Shown here piece by piece: positions 27,187 to 35,385 of a DNA stretch of 64,000 nt. How positions within the stretch are numbered: the first letter of the stretch is position 1; each line of letters starts with the position of its first letter. Position numbers and translations under genes: made by a program. The notes under the pieces were generated by a model. It was given only the letters and a program-made list of their open reading frames with translations. It had not been told where the DNA came from and searched no databases. Source of the DNA: Thermohalobaculum sp050330995 (lineage in GTDB: Bacteria; Pseudomonadota; Alphaproteobacteria; Rhodobacterales; Rhodobacteraceae); contig JBHJHI010000053.1 of NCBI GenBank assembly GCA_050330995.1, forward strand, positions 25,303 through 89,302. Direction: 5' to 3'.

Positions 27187-27188
27187 TT
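27060..27188 (+). ncRNA. Candidate small RNA gene between proS and ppx
   Basis: On the plus strand there are three ordered stem-loops: 27099-27103 with 27110-27114 (CGCGG/CCGCG), 27129-27133 with 27140-27144 (CTCAG/CTGAG), and a 10-bp terminator hairpin with a U-tract at 27155-27188. The latter would terminate a plus-strand transcript, yet no plus-strand protein gene is upstream: proS runs the other way. The DNA is markedly less GC-rich than its neighbours. The 5' end is uncertain; I see no perfect promoter. The 3' end reaches the antisense of the ppx stop codon. I do not recognise a named family. Confidence 0.6.
27155..27188 (+). terminator. Intrinsic terminator, plus strand
   Basis: GGTCCGTTCC (27155-27164) pairs perfectly with GGAACGGACC (27171-27180) around a six-base loop, followed by TTCTTTTT (27181-27188). 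On the minus strand the hairpin is preceded, not followed, by the A/T run, so it does not suit ppx. Confidence 0.88.
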
Positions 27189-28734
27189 ACATGCGCCGCA
27201 CGATCAAGTCGCCGGTCCGGCGGTTCATATGCCGGGCGAGCTGGGCGAGTGCCTTGTCGCTGTCCTCGCCCGCCATCTCGGCGACGCGCTCGTCCAAAGA
27301 GAGCGAGAGCCGCTCGCCGTCGTCGACGAGGCGCGAGGCGGAAAGCACGCCGGGCACGCAGGCCGAGAGCGAGCAGCCGAGGCGGAGCGCGAGCCCGAGC
27401 GCCACCGCGCGGCGCGCGGCCGCCTCGTCGACGAGACCGGCGGCCGGCGCGTCGCGGGCGAGCTGCTTGGCGCGGCGGTAGCGCGCGGCGAGCGCCAGGG
27501 CCAGGAACACGCGCCCCTCGTGGCCGAGCCCGGTCAGGTTCGAGCGCGTCGCCGCCTCCCAGGCGCTCGCGACGCGATGGTCGGGATGGGTGCGCCAGGC
27601 GATGTCGGCGAGATGAGCGGCCGCCCGCATCAGCCGCGCCTCGCGCGGGTTGGCGGGGGGGAGAGCGGCGATCGCCCAGGCGCCGAGTTCCGCGCCGAAG
27701 CCGTAGGCCCGCGCGTTGACGCGCTCCATCTCGCGCGCGGCGGCGACGAGGGGGTCCTGCGCGCGTATCCCCGGCGCCATCGCCTCGTAGGCCACGCCCT
27801 CGCGCAGGCCGAAGGCCGAGATCGCCACCTCGCGCGGCGCGAGGGCGACGAGGAGGCCGCGCAGCAGCCGCGCGGTCAGCGGCAGGTTGGCCGCGCGGCT
27901 CTCTGAGACGCCGTCGAGGGCGGCCAGCTCGCTCGGGCTGCGCTTCTTCGCCCAGCGCGCGAGGTCGTGGGCCCGCTCGGCCGAAAGCGCGTATTCGTGC
28001 AGCACCTTCAGCGGGTAGCCGCGCCGCTCCATGTCCGCCCGCGCGAGCGCGCGCCAGGCGCCGCCGACCAGGATCAGCCGCTCGCCCGCGTCGCGAAAGG
28101 CCTCCGGCACCGCGTCGAGACGCTCGGCGATCTCGGCCTCCGGATCGGCGAGGGCCTCGAGCCTGAGCGGTCCGAGCGGCGTCGTCACCCCCTGCCCCGG
28201 CGCGCCGTCCGCGACGATGCCGAGTTCCATCGACGCGCCGCCGAGATCGGCGACCACGCCGCTCGCCTGCGGGTCGCCGAACAGCACGCCGAGCATGGCG
28301 TAGCGCGCCTCGTCCGCGCCGGTGGCGATCGCGAGGCGGATGCCGGTCGCGGCCTCGACCAGGTCGCGAAACGCCGGGCCGTCCTCGGCCTCGCGGATCG
28401 CGGCGGTGGCGATGCCGGCCATGGTACCCACGCCCAGGTGCTCGGCGACCGCGCCGAAGCGGTGCAGCGCTGCCATCGCGCGCGCGCGGCCCTCGGGGTT
28501 GAGCCGCCCCGTGCGCGCGAGCCCGGCGCCGAGCGCGCAGGTGGCCTTCTCGTTGAAGATCACCGAGGGGCTGCGCGCGCCCCCCTCGTAGACCACGAGG
28601 CGCACGCTGTTGGAGCCGGCGTCGACCACGCCGATACGGCCACCGACGTGCCCGGGGCGGCTGCCGGGCGGGCCGAAGGAGCGCGCGCCGAGCCCGAGAT
28701 CGCCCGTCGCGATGGAGCGGTCCTCGGGGCTCAC
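27187..28734 (-). CDS. ppx: Exopolyphosphatase / Ppx-GppA family phosphatase
   Basis: A 515-residue ASKHA-fold phosphatase that degrades polyphosphate (or pppGpp). The N-terminal phosphate loop is VVDAGSNSVRLVVYEGG near residue 30, the catalytic region includes GIATAAIREAEDG, and the second loop is DLGGASMELGIV. The C-terminal half is the helical HD-like domain (AHLADIAWRTHPDHR). GTG 28734 overlaps the ppk1 stop in GTGA, so the two opposing polyphosphate enzymes are co-translated. The stop codon lies within the T-tract complement of the neighbouring terminator. Confidence 0.93.
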   Translation of the reverse strand: MSPEDRSIATGDLGLGARSFGPPGSRPGHVGGRIGVVDAGSNSVRLVVYEGGARSPSVIFNEKATCALGAGLARTGRLNPEGRARAMAALHRFGAVAEHLGVGTMAGIATAAIREAEDGPAFRDLVEAATGIRLAIATGADEARYAMLGVLFGDPQASGVVADLGGASMELGIVADGAPGQGVTTPLGPLRLEALADPEAEIAERLDAVPEAFRDAGERLILVGGAWRALARADMERRGYPLKVLHEYALSAERAHDLARWAKKRSPSELAALDGVSESRAANLPLTARLLRGLLVALAPREVAISAFGLREGVAYEAMAPGIRAQDPLVAAAREMERVNARAYGFGAELGAWAIAALPPANPREARLMRAAAHLADIAWRTHPDHRVASAWEAATRSNLTGLGHEGRVFLALALAARYRRAKQLARDAPAAGLVDEAAARRAVALGLALRLGCSLSACVPGVLSASRLVDDGERLSLSLDERVAEMAGEDSDKALAQLARHMNRRTGDLIVRRM

Positions 28735-31034
28735 GCGCGGCCGCCCGCCGCGCTCTCGGGCACTTGGCCCGCGGCGTGCCTGGATCGGTCGGACGCCTCG
28801 TCGGCGTCGGACGGGCCATCGTGCGCGCGCCCCTGCGCGCCGGCGCGCGCCTCGCGGCCGAGCACGCGCGCGAGGCGCGGCGCGTCGGCCGTGCCCGAGC
28901 GCCCGCGTCCCGAGAGGGAGGGGTGCTTCATGAAGAACTCGTGGGCGTTGAACGGCGGCTCGCCCTCGTCGACCGCGGCGCGGCGCCAGGCCCCGTCGGG
29001 CATCAGCACCCAGGATTGCGCCTCGTCGCGGAGGTTCGCGGCCATCACCTGCTCCATGAGCTGATCGCGCACGGTCGGGTTCTCGATCTCGACCAGCGTC
29101 TCGACCCGGCGGTTGAGGTTGCGGCTCATCCAGTCGGCCGAGGAGATGAACAGGCGCGCCTCGGGCGAGGGCAGGCCGTGGCCCGCGCCGAAGCAGGCGA
29201 CGCGCGAGTGTTCGAGGAAGCGCCCGACGATCGACTTGACGCGGACGGTCTCCGACAGCCCCTCGACCCCCGGCCGCAGCCCGCAGATGCCGCGCACGAC
29301 GAGGTCGATGCGCACGCCGGCCTGCGACGCGGCGTAGAGCGCGTCGATCACGTCGGCCTCGATCAGCGAGTTCATCTTGGCCCAGATCCGGGCGGGCCGG
29401 CCGGCGCGGGCGTGCTCGGCCTCGGCCTCGATCAGCGCGATCAGCGTCTTCTTGAGCGTGAGCGGCGCGCACTGCACCTTCTCGAGCCCGGTCGGCTCGG
29501 CATAGCCGGTCGTGTAGTTGAAGATCTTGGCCGCGTCGCGCCCGTGCGGCTCCGAGCAGGTGAACAGCGCGAGGTCGGTGTAGATCTTCGCGGTGTTGGG
29601 ATGGTAGTTGCCCGTACCGAAGTGTGTGTAGGTCACCAGCTCCGACCCCTCGCGGCGCACGACCGTCGAGATCTTGGCATGGGTCTTGAGGTCGACGAAG
29701 CCGAACACGACCTGCGCGCCGGCGCGTTCAAGGGCGCGGGCCTGCCGGATGTTGGCGGCCTCGTCGAAGCGGGCCTTCAGCTCGACGAGCGCGGTGACCG
29801 ACTTGCCGTCCTCGGCCGCCTCGCAGAGCGCCTCGACGATCGGGCTGTCCTTGGAGGTGCGGTAGAGTGTCTGCTTGATCGCGATCACGTTCGGGTCGCG
29901 CGCGGCCTGCTGGATGAACTGCACAACGATCTCGAAGGACTCGTAGGGGTGGTGGAGCAGCATGTCCTTGGCGCGCACCGCGGCGAAGATGTCACCGTCG
30001 TGGTCGCGCACTCGCTCGGGCAGGCGCGGGTTGTAGGGGGTGAACTTGAGGTCGGGGCGGTCGTCGATCACCAGCTCTGAGAGCGCCGCGACGCCGACGA
30101 TGCCCTCGACCTCGGTGGTCTCCTCGGCGGTGGTGCCGAGTTCGTCGATGATCAGATCGCGCAAGCCCGCCGGTGCGCCCGCCGTCATCTTGAGGCGGAC
30201 CACCTCGCCGCGGCGGCGGCGCTTGAGGGCGGTCTCGAACTCGGCGACGAGGTCCTCGGCCTCCTCCTCCACCTCGATGTCGCTGTCGCGCAGGATCCGG
30301 AACAGGCAGTCGCCCTTCAGCCGGTAGCCGGGGAACAGCTGGTCCTGGAACAGGCGCAGGAGCACCTCGAGCGGCAGGAAGCGGATGGCGCCGTCGCCGC
30401 GCTCGGGCAGGCGCACGAAGCGCTTGAGCTGGGGCGGCACCGGGATCAGCGCGTCGAGCGGCTCGCCGTCGCGCTCGCGCTCGAGGCCGAGCGCGAGCGC
30501 CATCGAGCCGGTGGCGATGAAGGGGAAGGGGTGGGCCGGGTCGATCGCAAGCGGCGAGAGCACGGGGAACACCTGGGCGATGAAGTAGGCCTCCATCGCC
30601 CCGGCCTCGGCCTTCGTCATCTCGCCCGCGTCGAGGACGTGGATGCCCTGTTCGGCCATCTCGGCGCGAAGCGCGCGCCAGACACGCTGCTGCTCGTCCT
30701 GCAGCCGTTCGGCGTCGGCGTCGATGCGCGCGAGTTGCTGGCTCGCCGTCAGCCCGTCGATCGAGCGCGCGTCGACGTCCGCCGCGACCTGCGCGCGCAG
30801 GCCGGCGACGCGCACGCTGTAGAACTCGTCGAGGTTGTTGCCCGAGATCGACAGGAAGCGGAGCCGTTCGAGCAGCGGGTGGCGCTCGTTCTCGGCCTCT
30901 TCGAGTACGCGCCAGTTGAAGCCGAGCCAGGACAGCTCGCGGTTGAAGAAGCGCTGTGGGCTCTCGCGGTCGATCTCGACGCGGTGCTCGGACGGGACCG
31001 GGGTCTCGGCGGGGTTCAGTAAATCGGCGCGCAG
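28731..31034 (-). CDS. ppk1: Polyphosphate kinase 1
   Basis: A PPK1 of about 767 residues that polymerises the ATP gamma-phosphate into polyphosphate. The N-terminal domain has NRELSWLGFNWRVLEEA and SISGNNLDEFYSVRVAGL; the catalytic part has ELKARFDEAANI and the phospho-histidine segment THFGTGNYH. No in-frame ATG, GTG or TTG lies upstream of GTG 30815, which would cut off the conserved first 70 residues. I place the start at CTG 31034, seven bases after GGAG. The C-terminal ~60 residues are a low-complexity tail. It lies between hdaA and ppx in one operon. Confidence 0.9.
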   Translation of the reverse strand: MRADLLNPAETPVPSEHRVEIDRESPQRFFNRELSWLGFNWRVLEEAENERHPLLERLRFLSISGNNLDEFYSVRVAGLRAQVAADVDARSIDGLTASQQLARIDADAERLQDEQQRVWRALRAEMAEQGIHVLDAGEMTKAEAGAMEAYFIAQVFPVLSPLAIDPAHPFPFIATGSMALALGLERERDGEPLDALIPVPPQLKRFVRLPERGDGAIRFLPLEVLLRLFQDQLFPGYRLKGDCLFRILRDSDIEVEEEAEDLVAEFETALKRRRRGEVVRLKMTAGAPAGLRDLIIDELGTTAEETTEVEGIVGVAALSELVIDDRPDLKFTPYNPRLPERVRDHDGDIFAAVRAKDMLLHHPYESFEIVVQFIQQAARDPNVIAIKQTLYRTSKDSPIVEALCEAAEDGKSVTALVELKARFDEAANIRQARALERAGAQVVFGFVDLKTHAKISTVVRREGSELVTYTHFGTGNYHPNTAKIYTDLALFTCSEPHGRDAAKIFNYTTGYAEPTGLEKVQCAPLTLKKTLIALIEAEAEHARAGRPARIWAKMNSLIEADVIDALYAASQAGVRIDLVVRGICGLRPGVEGLSETVRVKSIVGRFLEHSRVACFGAGHGLPSPEARLFISSADWMSRNLNRRVETLVEIENPTVRDQLMEQVMAANLRDEAQSWVLMPDGAWRRAAVDEGEPPFNAHEFFMKHPSLSGRGRSGTADAPRLARVLGREARAGAQGRAHDGPSDADEASDRSRHAAGQVPESAAGGRA

Positions 31035-31038
31035 CGGC

Positions 31039-31908
31039 TCACTCCGGCTCGGGGGACGGGCGGCGGTCGTGGGGAGGTCGGCGGGCGATGGAGGCGTCGG
31101 AAGGGCGGTGTCCGGGGGGGCGGTCTTCGGAGGGGACGTCGGCGGCGGGGGAATCGTTGCCCTCGGGTCCGCCGGGTTCGTCGTCGACGAGGCCGGCGGC
31201 GCGCAGCGCGACCGCGGCGAGCGGCTGGCTGACGTGGCGGCGCTGGCGCCGGGCGGCCTCGCGGTCGAAGGCCTCGGCGGCGCGGAGCGCGGCGGCGAAG
31301 CTGCGCTCGATGCGCTGGGCGGTCCAGTCCACCGCCAGCGGCGCGGGGTCGAGGCCGCGATCGCGCGCGTGCTTGAGCAGGACCGAGGCCAGGAGCGCGT
31401 CGTCCGGCGCGCCGATGCGCACGACGGCGAGGGTGGCGAGGCGCGAGGCGAGATCGGGCGTGGCCGCGGGCCAGCGCACCGGGACCTCGCGCCCGGTAAG
31501 CAGGAGCCGCGTGCCGCGCGCGGCGCAGAAGTTGTAGAGATGGAACAGCCCGTCCTCGGCCGCGCGCGCCTGACGCGCGTCGAGGCGGGCGAAGCCGTCC
31601 ACGTCCTCGACCACCACGACGGCGGCGCCCGCGAGCGCCGGGGCGGCGGCCGCGTCGACGAAGCGCGCGTCGACGAGGGCGACCGCGTCCTCCTCGTGGT
31701 CGGCGATCAGCACGTGGACGAGATGGGTCTTGCCCGCGCCCTTCGGGCCGACCAGCGCGAGCCGGCCCGAGGGCCACAGCTCCGGCTCGCGCACGAAGGC
31801 CACCGCCTCTGCGTTGACGGGCGAGACGTGGAAATCGGCGAGCCCGAGGGCGGCGCGCACCGGCATGGAGAGCGGCAACTGCATCGGCCGCGCGGCCGCC
31901 TCGGGCAT
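31039..31908 (-). CDS. hdaA: DnaA regulatory inactivator HdaA
   Basis: A 289-residue DnaA-related AAA+ protein that, with the sliding clamp, stimulates ATP hydrolysis on DnaA after initiation. The clamp-binding motif MQLPLSM is near the N-terminus, Walker A is GPKGAGKTHLVH, Walker B VVVEDVDG, and sensor-region LLLTGREVPVRW. The C-terminal ~45 residues beyond the AAA+ lid are a low-complexity Pro/Arg/Asp tail. DnaA's DNA-binding domain is absent, as expected. ATG 31908 follows agggac; the stop is five bases before the proposed ppk1 start. Confidence 0.9.
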   Translation of the reverse strand: MPEAAARPMQLPLSMPVRAALGLADFHVSPVNAEAVAFVREPELWPSGRLALVGPKGAGKTHLVHVLIADHEEDAVALVDARFVDAAAAPALAGAAVVVVEDVDGFARLDARQARAAEDGLFHLYNFCAARGTRLLLTGREVPVRWPAATPDLASRLATLAVVRIGAPDDALLASVLLKHARDRGLDPAPLAVDWTAQRIERSFAAALRAAEAFDREAARRQRRHVSQPLAAVALRAAGLVDDEPGGPEGNDSPAADVPSEDRPPGHRPSDASIARRPPHDRRPSPEPE

Positions 31909-31922
31909 CTCGGCGCCGTCCC

Positions 31923-33122
31923 TCACGCGCTCTCGTCGGGCGCGCCGCGGTCGCCGCCCGCGGCGCCGTCGTCGGAGGTCTTCCGGTCGTCCGCCCGATC
32001 GTCCGGCCCGCCGCGCACGAAGGCGGTCTCGGCGTCGAGCGCGGTGCCCGGCGCGATCGCGCCCGCGGGCCCCGGCACCTCGACGCCGCGATAGAGCCGG
32101 CCGCGCTTGTACTGCGCGACCAGGAAACGCGCGAGCACGCCGACCGCCGCCGCCGCCGGCACCGCGATCAGCAGACCCACGAAGCCCATCAGGTAGCCGC
32201 CGACCGAGAGCGCCAGCATCAGCCAGACGGGATGGAGCTTGACGTGCCCGCCGACGAGCTTCGGGGTGAGGTAGTTGCCCTCGACCGCCTGGCCGGCGAC
32301 GAAGATCGCGGCCACGATCGCGATCCAGACCGGATCGCCCCAGAACTGGCCGATCGCGATGCCGATCGAGATCGCGCCGCCGACGATCGAGCCGATGAAC
32401 GGAATGAAGCTGATCAGCCCCGCGAACAGCCCGACGATCAGCCCGAAGTTCAGTCCCACGATCGTCAGCGCGACCGCGTAGAACAGCCCGAGGATCGTGC
32501 AGACGGTGAGCTGGCCGCGCACGAAGCCGGCGAGCACGTCGTCGAGCTCGATGGCGAGGCGGCGGATGGTGGCGCGGTGCTGACGCGGCACCAGCTCGTC
32601 GAGCGTGCCGATCATGTTGTCCCAGTCGTAGAGCATGTAGAAGCCGACGACTGGGGTGATGACGGCGAGCGAGAGGAAGTCGACCACGGCGAGCGAGCCG
32701 GTCCACAGCGTGTCGAGCGCGCTCATCGACCAGTCCTTGGCGCGCTCGCGCACCGTCTGGGCGAGCTGGTCGAACAGCGCGTCGTCGCGGCGGACCTCGG
32801 GGACGTAGGCGCCGACGAGGTCCTGCGCGGCCCCGAGATAGCTCGGCGCGTTCTCGATCAGGCTGCGGATCTGGCCGACCACCGCGGGCACGAGCAGGGT
32901 CGCGAGGCCGAACAGCGTGCCGGCGATGCCGACGCTGAGCGCGACGGTGGCCATCATCCGCGAGAGCCCGGCGCGCTCCAGCCGGTCGGCGAGGGGATCG
33001 GCGAGATAGGCGATCGCCGCGCCCAGCAGGAAGGGCAGAAGCGGGTTGGCCAGGAGCCAGACCAGCAGCAGCGTGACCGCGAGCCCGAGCCCCCACCAGC
33101 GCAACTGCTCGCCGACCGTCAT
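31923..33122 (-). CDS. AI-2E family transporter (PerM-type)
   Basis: A 399-residue membrane protein with about eight helices and the family-typical re-entrant region FGLIVGLFAGLISFIPFIGSIVGG, then QAVEGNYLTPKLVGGHVKLHPVW. Members have been linked to AI-2 export, sodium/proton exchange or unknown roles. ATG 33122 is preferred to the in-frame GTG 33167 because a ctggaga Shine-Dalgarno sits at the right distance. The C-terminal ~50 residues are polar and cytoplasmic. It leads the permease-hdaA-ppk1-ppx operon. Confidence 0.9.
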   Translation of the reverse strand: MTVGEQLRWWGLGLAVTLLLVWLLANPLLPFLLGAAIAYLADPLADRLERAGLSRMMATVALSVGIAGTLFGLATLLVPAVVGQIRSLIENAPSYLGAAQDLVGAYVPEVRRDDALFDQLAQTVRERAKDWSMSALDTLWTGSLAVVDFLSLAVITPVVGFYMLYDWDNMIGTLDELVPRQHRATIRRLAIELDDVLAGFVRGQLTVCTILGLFYAVALTIVGLNFGLIVGLFAGLISFIPFIGSIVGGAISIGIAIGQFWGDPVWIAIVAAIFVAGQAVEGNYLTPKLVGGHVKLHPVWLMLALSVGGYLMGFVGLLIAVPAAAAVGVLARFLVAQYKRGRLYRGVEVPGPAGAIAPGTALDAETAFVRGGPDDRADDRKTSDDGAAGGDRGAPDESA

Positions 33123-33408
33123 GCGCGTCTCCAGCTGTCGCGCGCCCGCGAGCGCTCCGTCCGTCACGCGCTCGGGCGCGCCCTATCCGTCCGCGCCTCG
33201 TTCGCCGGCGCTTCCGAGCGCCTGGCCCACGCCGTCGCTCGTCGCGTGACGAGCGCTCCCGCACCGTCCGTCGACGGGATGGACCCCGCGGGCCGAGGCG
33301 TCAACCGCCGGAGAGCCGCCCCCGGGGCGGCGCCGCGGCGGCGTGCCGAGGGAACACCGGGTGACGACCGGGAAGGCCGGCGCGTCGCTGCGCCGCCCGG
33401 ACGAGCCC

Positions 33409-33431
33409 CGCCCGATCGGGACGATCGGGCG
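33409..33431. repeat. Perfect 10-bp-arm palindrome
   Basis: CGCCCGATCG (33409-33418) and CGATCGGGCG (33422-33431) are exact inverted repeats around GGA. It lies 287 bases upstream of the permease start and 250 bases downstream of the pilin-like gene. No T-tract flanks it on either strand, so an operator or structural role is as likely as termination. Confidence 0.7.
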
Positions 33432-33595
33432 TCGTCGTAACGGGGCGGGGACGGGAGACGGTGGATCGGCCGGGGCGCCCGCGTCCCCGGCCGCGCCGTT
33501 CCGGGAGGAGGCGGTCGTTCGCGAGATCCCGGAGAACCGATCCGCCATCGAGCCAGCCCGTGGGTTCGAACCGTCCCGGTCGAACCGCCGGGACA

Positions 33596-33614
33596 CGCCG
33601 GCTCCGATCCGGCG
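33596..33614 (-). terminator. Hairpin downstream of the pilin-like gene
   Basis: CGCCGG (33596-33601) and CCGGCG (33609-33614) pair around a seven-base loop, about 70 bases after the pilin-like stop on the minus strand. No U-tract follows; a weak candidate. Confidence 0.3.
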
Positions 33615-33682
33615 GGGGCCAACGGCGTCCGGACGGCTCCGTCGATCGCGGACGCGTGGCTCCGTAGCGAGTTTCGCTCGTG

Positions 33683-34306
33683 TCAGGGCCGCGGGGCGTC
33701 CCCGGCGGTCGTCTCCGCCCCGCCGCAGCCGTTCGAGACACGCAGGCTCTCCGAGAGCCAGGGGTTGTCCGCGCCCGCCCCCCCGCCGGTCTCGCAAACC
33801 GCATCCGCATCGAGCGAGACGCCCGGCCCCGAGATACCCGGCCCGTCGGTGCCGAGGCGGAGCGCGCCGAGGCTCGGCGCGGCGCCCCCGCCGGCGGCGG
33901 GCTCGGCGATGTCGGGCTCGAAGGCGCCGGCGCCGCCGAGGTCGCCCGGCAGCCCGATGCTGACCGCGGCGGTCGCGGCGGCGTCGTCGAAGGCGTGCTC
34001 CGGTCGATCGGGATAGTAGAGCGGGCGCGGCTCGGAGGCCCCGCCCCCTCCGCCGACCGCGAAGCCGCCGCCACCCCCGCCGCCGGAGCGGCCCTGGCTT
34101 CCGCCCATGCCGAAGCCCCCGTCTTCGGCATGGGCGCGGACGTCTTCCTCGGCGGCGGTTTCCAGCGCGTGGACCATGCTCGGCCCGACGTAGGCGAGCA
34201 CGGCGGTGCCGGCGGCGAGCACGATGCCCAGGAGCGCGAGCCATTCGAGGCTGATCGCCCCCTTCTCGCCCCTCACGAACCGCGAGACCGCGCCCCGATC
34301 ACCCAT
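33683..34306 (-). CDS. Pilin-like (Flp/type IVb prepilin-like) glycine-rich protein
   Basis: A 207-residue protein with a short basic leader, then G16-AISLE-WLALLGIVLAAG. A Gly before the cleavage point, Glu at mature position +5 and a hydrophobic helix is the prepilin peptidase signature. The rest is unlike known pilins: a Gly-rich run near residues 65-90, then an acidic low-complexity region with two Cys (VCETGG and NGCGG) near the C-terminus. No pilus assembly genes are nearby. A good promoter lies about 30 bases upstream. Confidence 0.65.
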   Translation of the reverse strand: MGDRGAVSRFVRGEKGAISLEWLALLGIVLAAGTAVLAYVGPSMVHALETAAEEDVRAHAEDGGFGMGGSQGRSGGGGGGGFAVGGGGGASEPRPLYYPDRPEHAFDDAAATAAVSIGLPGDLGGAGAFEPDIAEPAAGGGAAPSLGALRLGTDGPGISGPGVSLDADAVCETGGGAGADNPWLSESLRVSNGCGGAETTAGDAPRP

Positions 34307-34332
34307 CGTACCTATACTCCCGACCTAAGTGC

Positions 34333-34361
34333 ATCACACACCTCGGCATCGACAAAGTCAA
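34333..34361 (-). promoter_or_regulatory. Sigma-70-type promoter for the pilin-like gene
   Basis: On the minus strand TTGACT (34356-34361) and TGTGAT (34333-34338) are separated by exactly 17 bases in an AT-richer stretch. Transcription would start about 20 bases before ATG 34306. This is the cleanest promoter I see in the window. Confidence 0.65.
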
Positions 34362-34432
34362 CGAGAGAAATGGAGAAACAAAGAACACGTATAGGTTGCA
34401 GCAACTCTGAATATCCTCTCGAATTGGAACTC

Positions 34433-35200
34433 TCAGACCACGAATTGTTCACGAATGATACGCTCTTCCAGACTGTGGCCGGGGTCGTAGAGCAGATGCA
34501 TGCGGATATCGTGGGCGAGCGCGATGTCGACCGAGCCGACGTCGCGCACCTCGACGTGATCGGCCGTGGCCGAGACCGGGCGCTTGTGCTGCTCGAGGAT
34601 ATCGAGACGGACCTTCGCCTCGAAGGGCAGCAGCGCGCCGCGCCAGCGCCGGGGGCGGAACACCGCCACGGGCGTGAGCGCGAGGAGGCGCGCGTTGATC
34701 GGGATGATCGGCCCGTGCGCGGAGAAGTTGTAGGCGCTCGACCCCGCGGGCGTGGCCAGCATCACCCCGTCGCAGATCAGCTCGTCGAGCTGCACCTCGC
34801 CGTCGATCGAGACCCGGATCTTGGCCGCCTGGCGCGTCTCGCGAAGCAGCGCGACCTCGTTGATGGCGAGCGCGGCGACCTCGCCGTCCGCGGTACGCCG
34901 CGCGGTCATGCGCAGCGGGTTGATAACCGCGTTTCTCGCGCGCGCGAGCCGGTCGGGCAGGCCTTCGGGGGCGTACTGGTTCATCAGGAACCCGACCGTG
35001 CCGCGGTTCATGCCGTAGACCGGGCGGTCGAGGTGCATGGTCTCGTGCAGCACCTGGAGCATGAAGCCGTCGCCGCCCAAGGCGACGATGCAGTCGGCCT
35101 CCGGGGGCGCGACGTGGCCGTGGCGCGTGCGCAGCATGGCGCAGGCGGCCTGCGCGTCGGGCGCCTCGCTCGCCAGGATCGAGAGCCGCTCGAAAGCCAC
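34433..35200 (-). CDS. nadK: NAD kinase
   Basis: A 255-residue NAD kinase that makes NADP. Motifs: the GGDG diphosphate loop in ALGGDGFML near residue 45, NRGTVGFLMN, and the conserved TPAGSSAYNFSAHGPI near 145, with DELICDGVML before it. GTG 35200 is chosen because it gives the family length and follows gagagg; GTG 35218 in the same frame is the alternative, and the longer frame to 35341 has no conserved sequence. The last codons and downstream DNA are clearly less GC-rich. Confidence 0.93.
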   Translation of the reverse strand: MAFERLSILASEAPDAQAACAMLRTRHGHVAPPEADCIVALGGDGFMLQVLHETMHLDRPVYGMNRGTVGFLMNQYAPEGLPDRLARARNAVINPLRMTARRTADGEVAALAINEVALLRETRQAAKIRVSIDGEVQLDELICDGVMLATPAGSSAYNFSAHGPIIPINARLLALTPVAVFRPRRWRGALLPFEAKVRLDILEQHKRPVSATADHVEVRDVGSVDIALAHDIRMHLLYDPGHSLEERIIREQFVV

Positions 35201-35385
35201 CCCGCCTCTCCCCGTCACCGCCGCGCCGGCCCGGACGCGCTCGACTGGCCCTAACCGAGCCCGCTCGCTTTCGACAGACGAAATCGCGCCGATGCCGGGC
35301 CATGTCGTGGCGTCTTCGTGCGTGTGTCGCGCGAGCGTCATCGTTAGATTGACGTCGCAGACACGACCTAGGGAGAAGGAACGCC

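Larger units (their letters stand above)
33123..33682. other. 560-base intergenic region between the pilin-like gene and the AI-2E permease
   Basis: No convincing gene. It carries a perfect palindrome at 33409-33431 and a hairpin at 33596-33614, plus a short duplicated cggttcga element near 33563-33585. It must hold the operon promoter for the permease, but I cannot place it. Confidence 0.55.

Noticed and set aside
27155..27188. Reading the strong hairpin as the ppx terminator
   Set aside because: On the ppx strand the A/T run precedes the hairpin and no U-tract follows. The T-tract is on the opposite strand.
30813..30815. GTG 30815 as the ppk1 start
   Set aside because: It would remove more than 70 conserved N-terminal residues of PPK1.
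33560..33590. tRNA-like T-loop sequence GGTTCGAACC
   Set aside because: No acceptor, D or anticodon stems can be formed around it on either strand.
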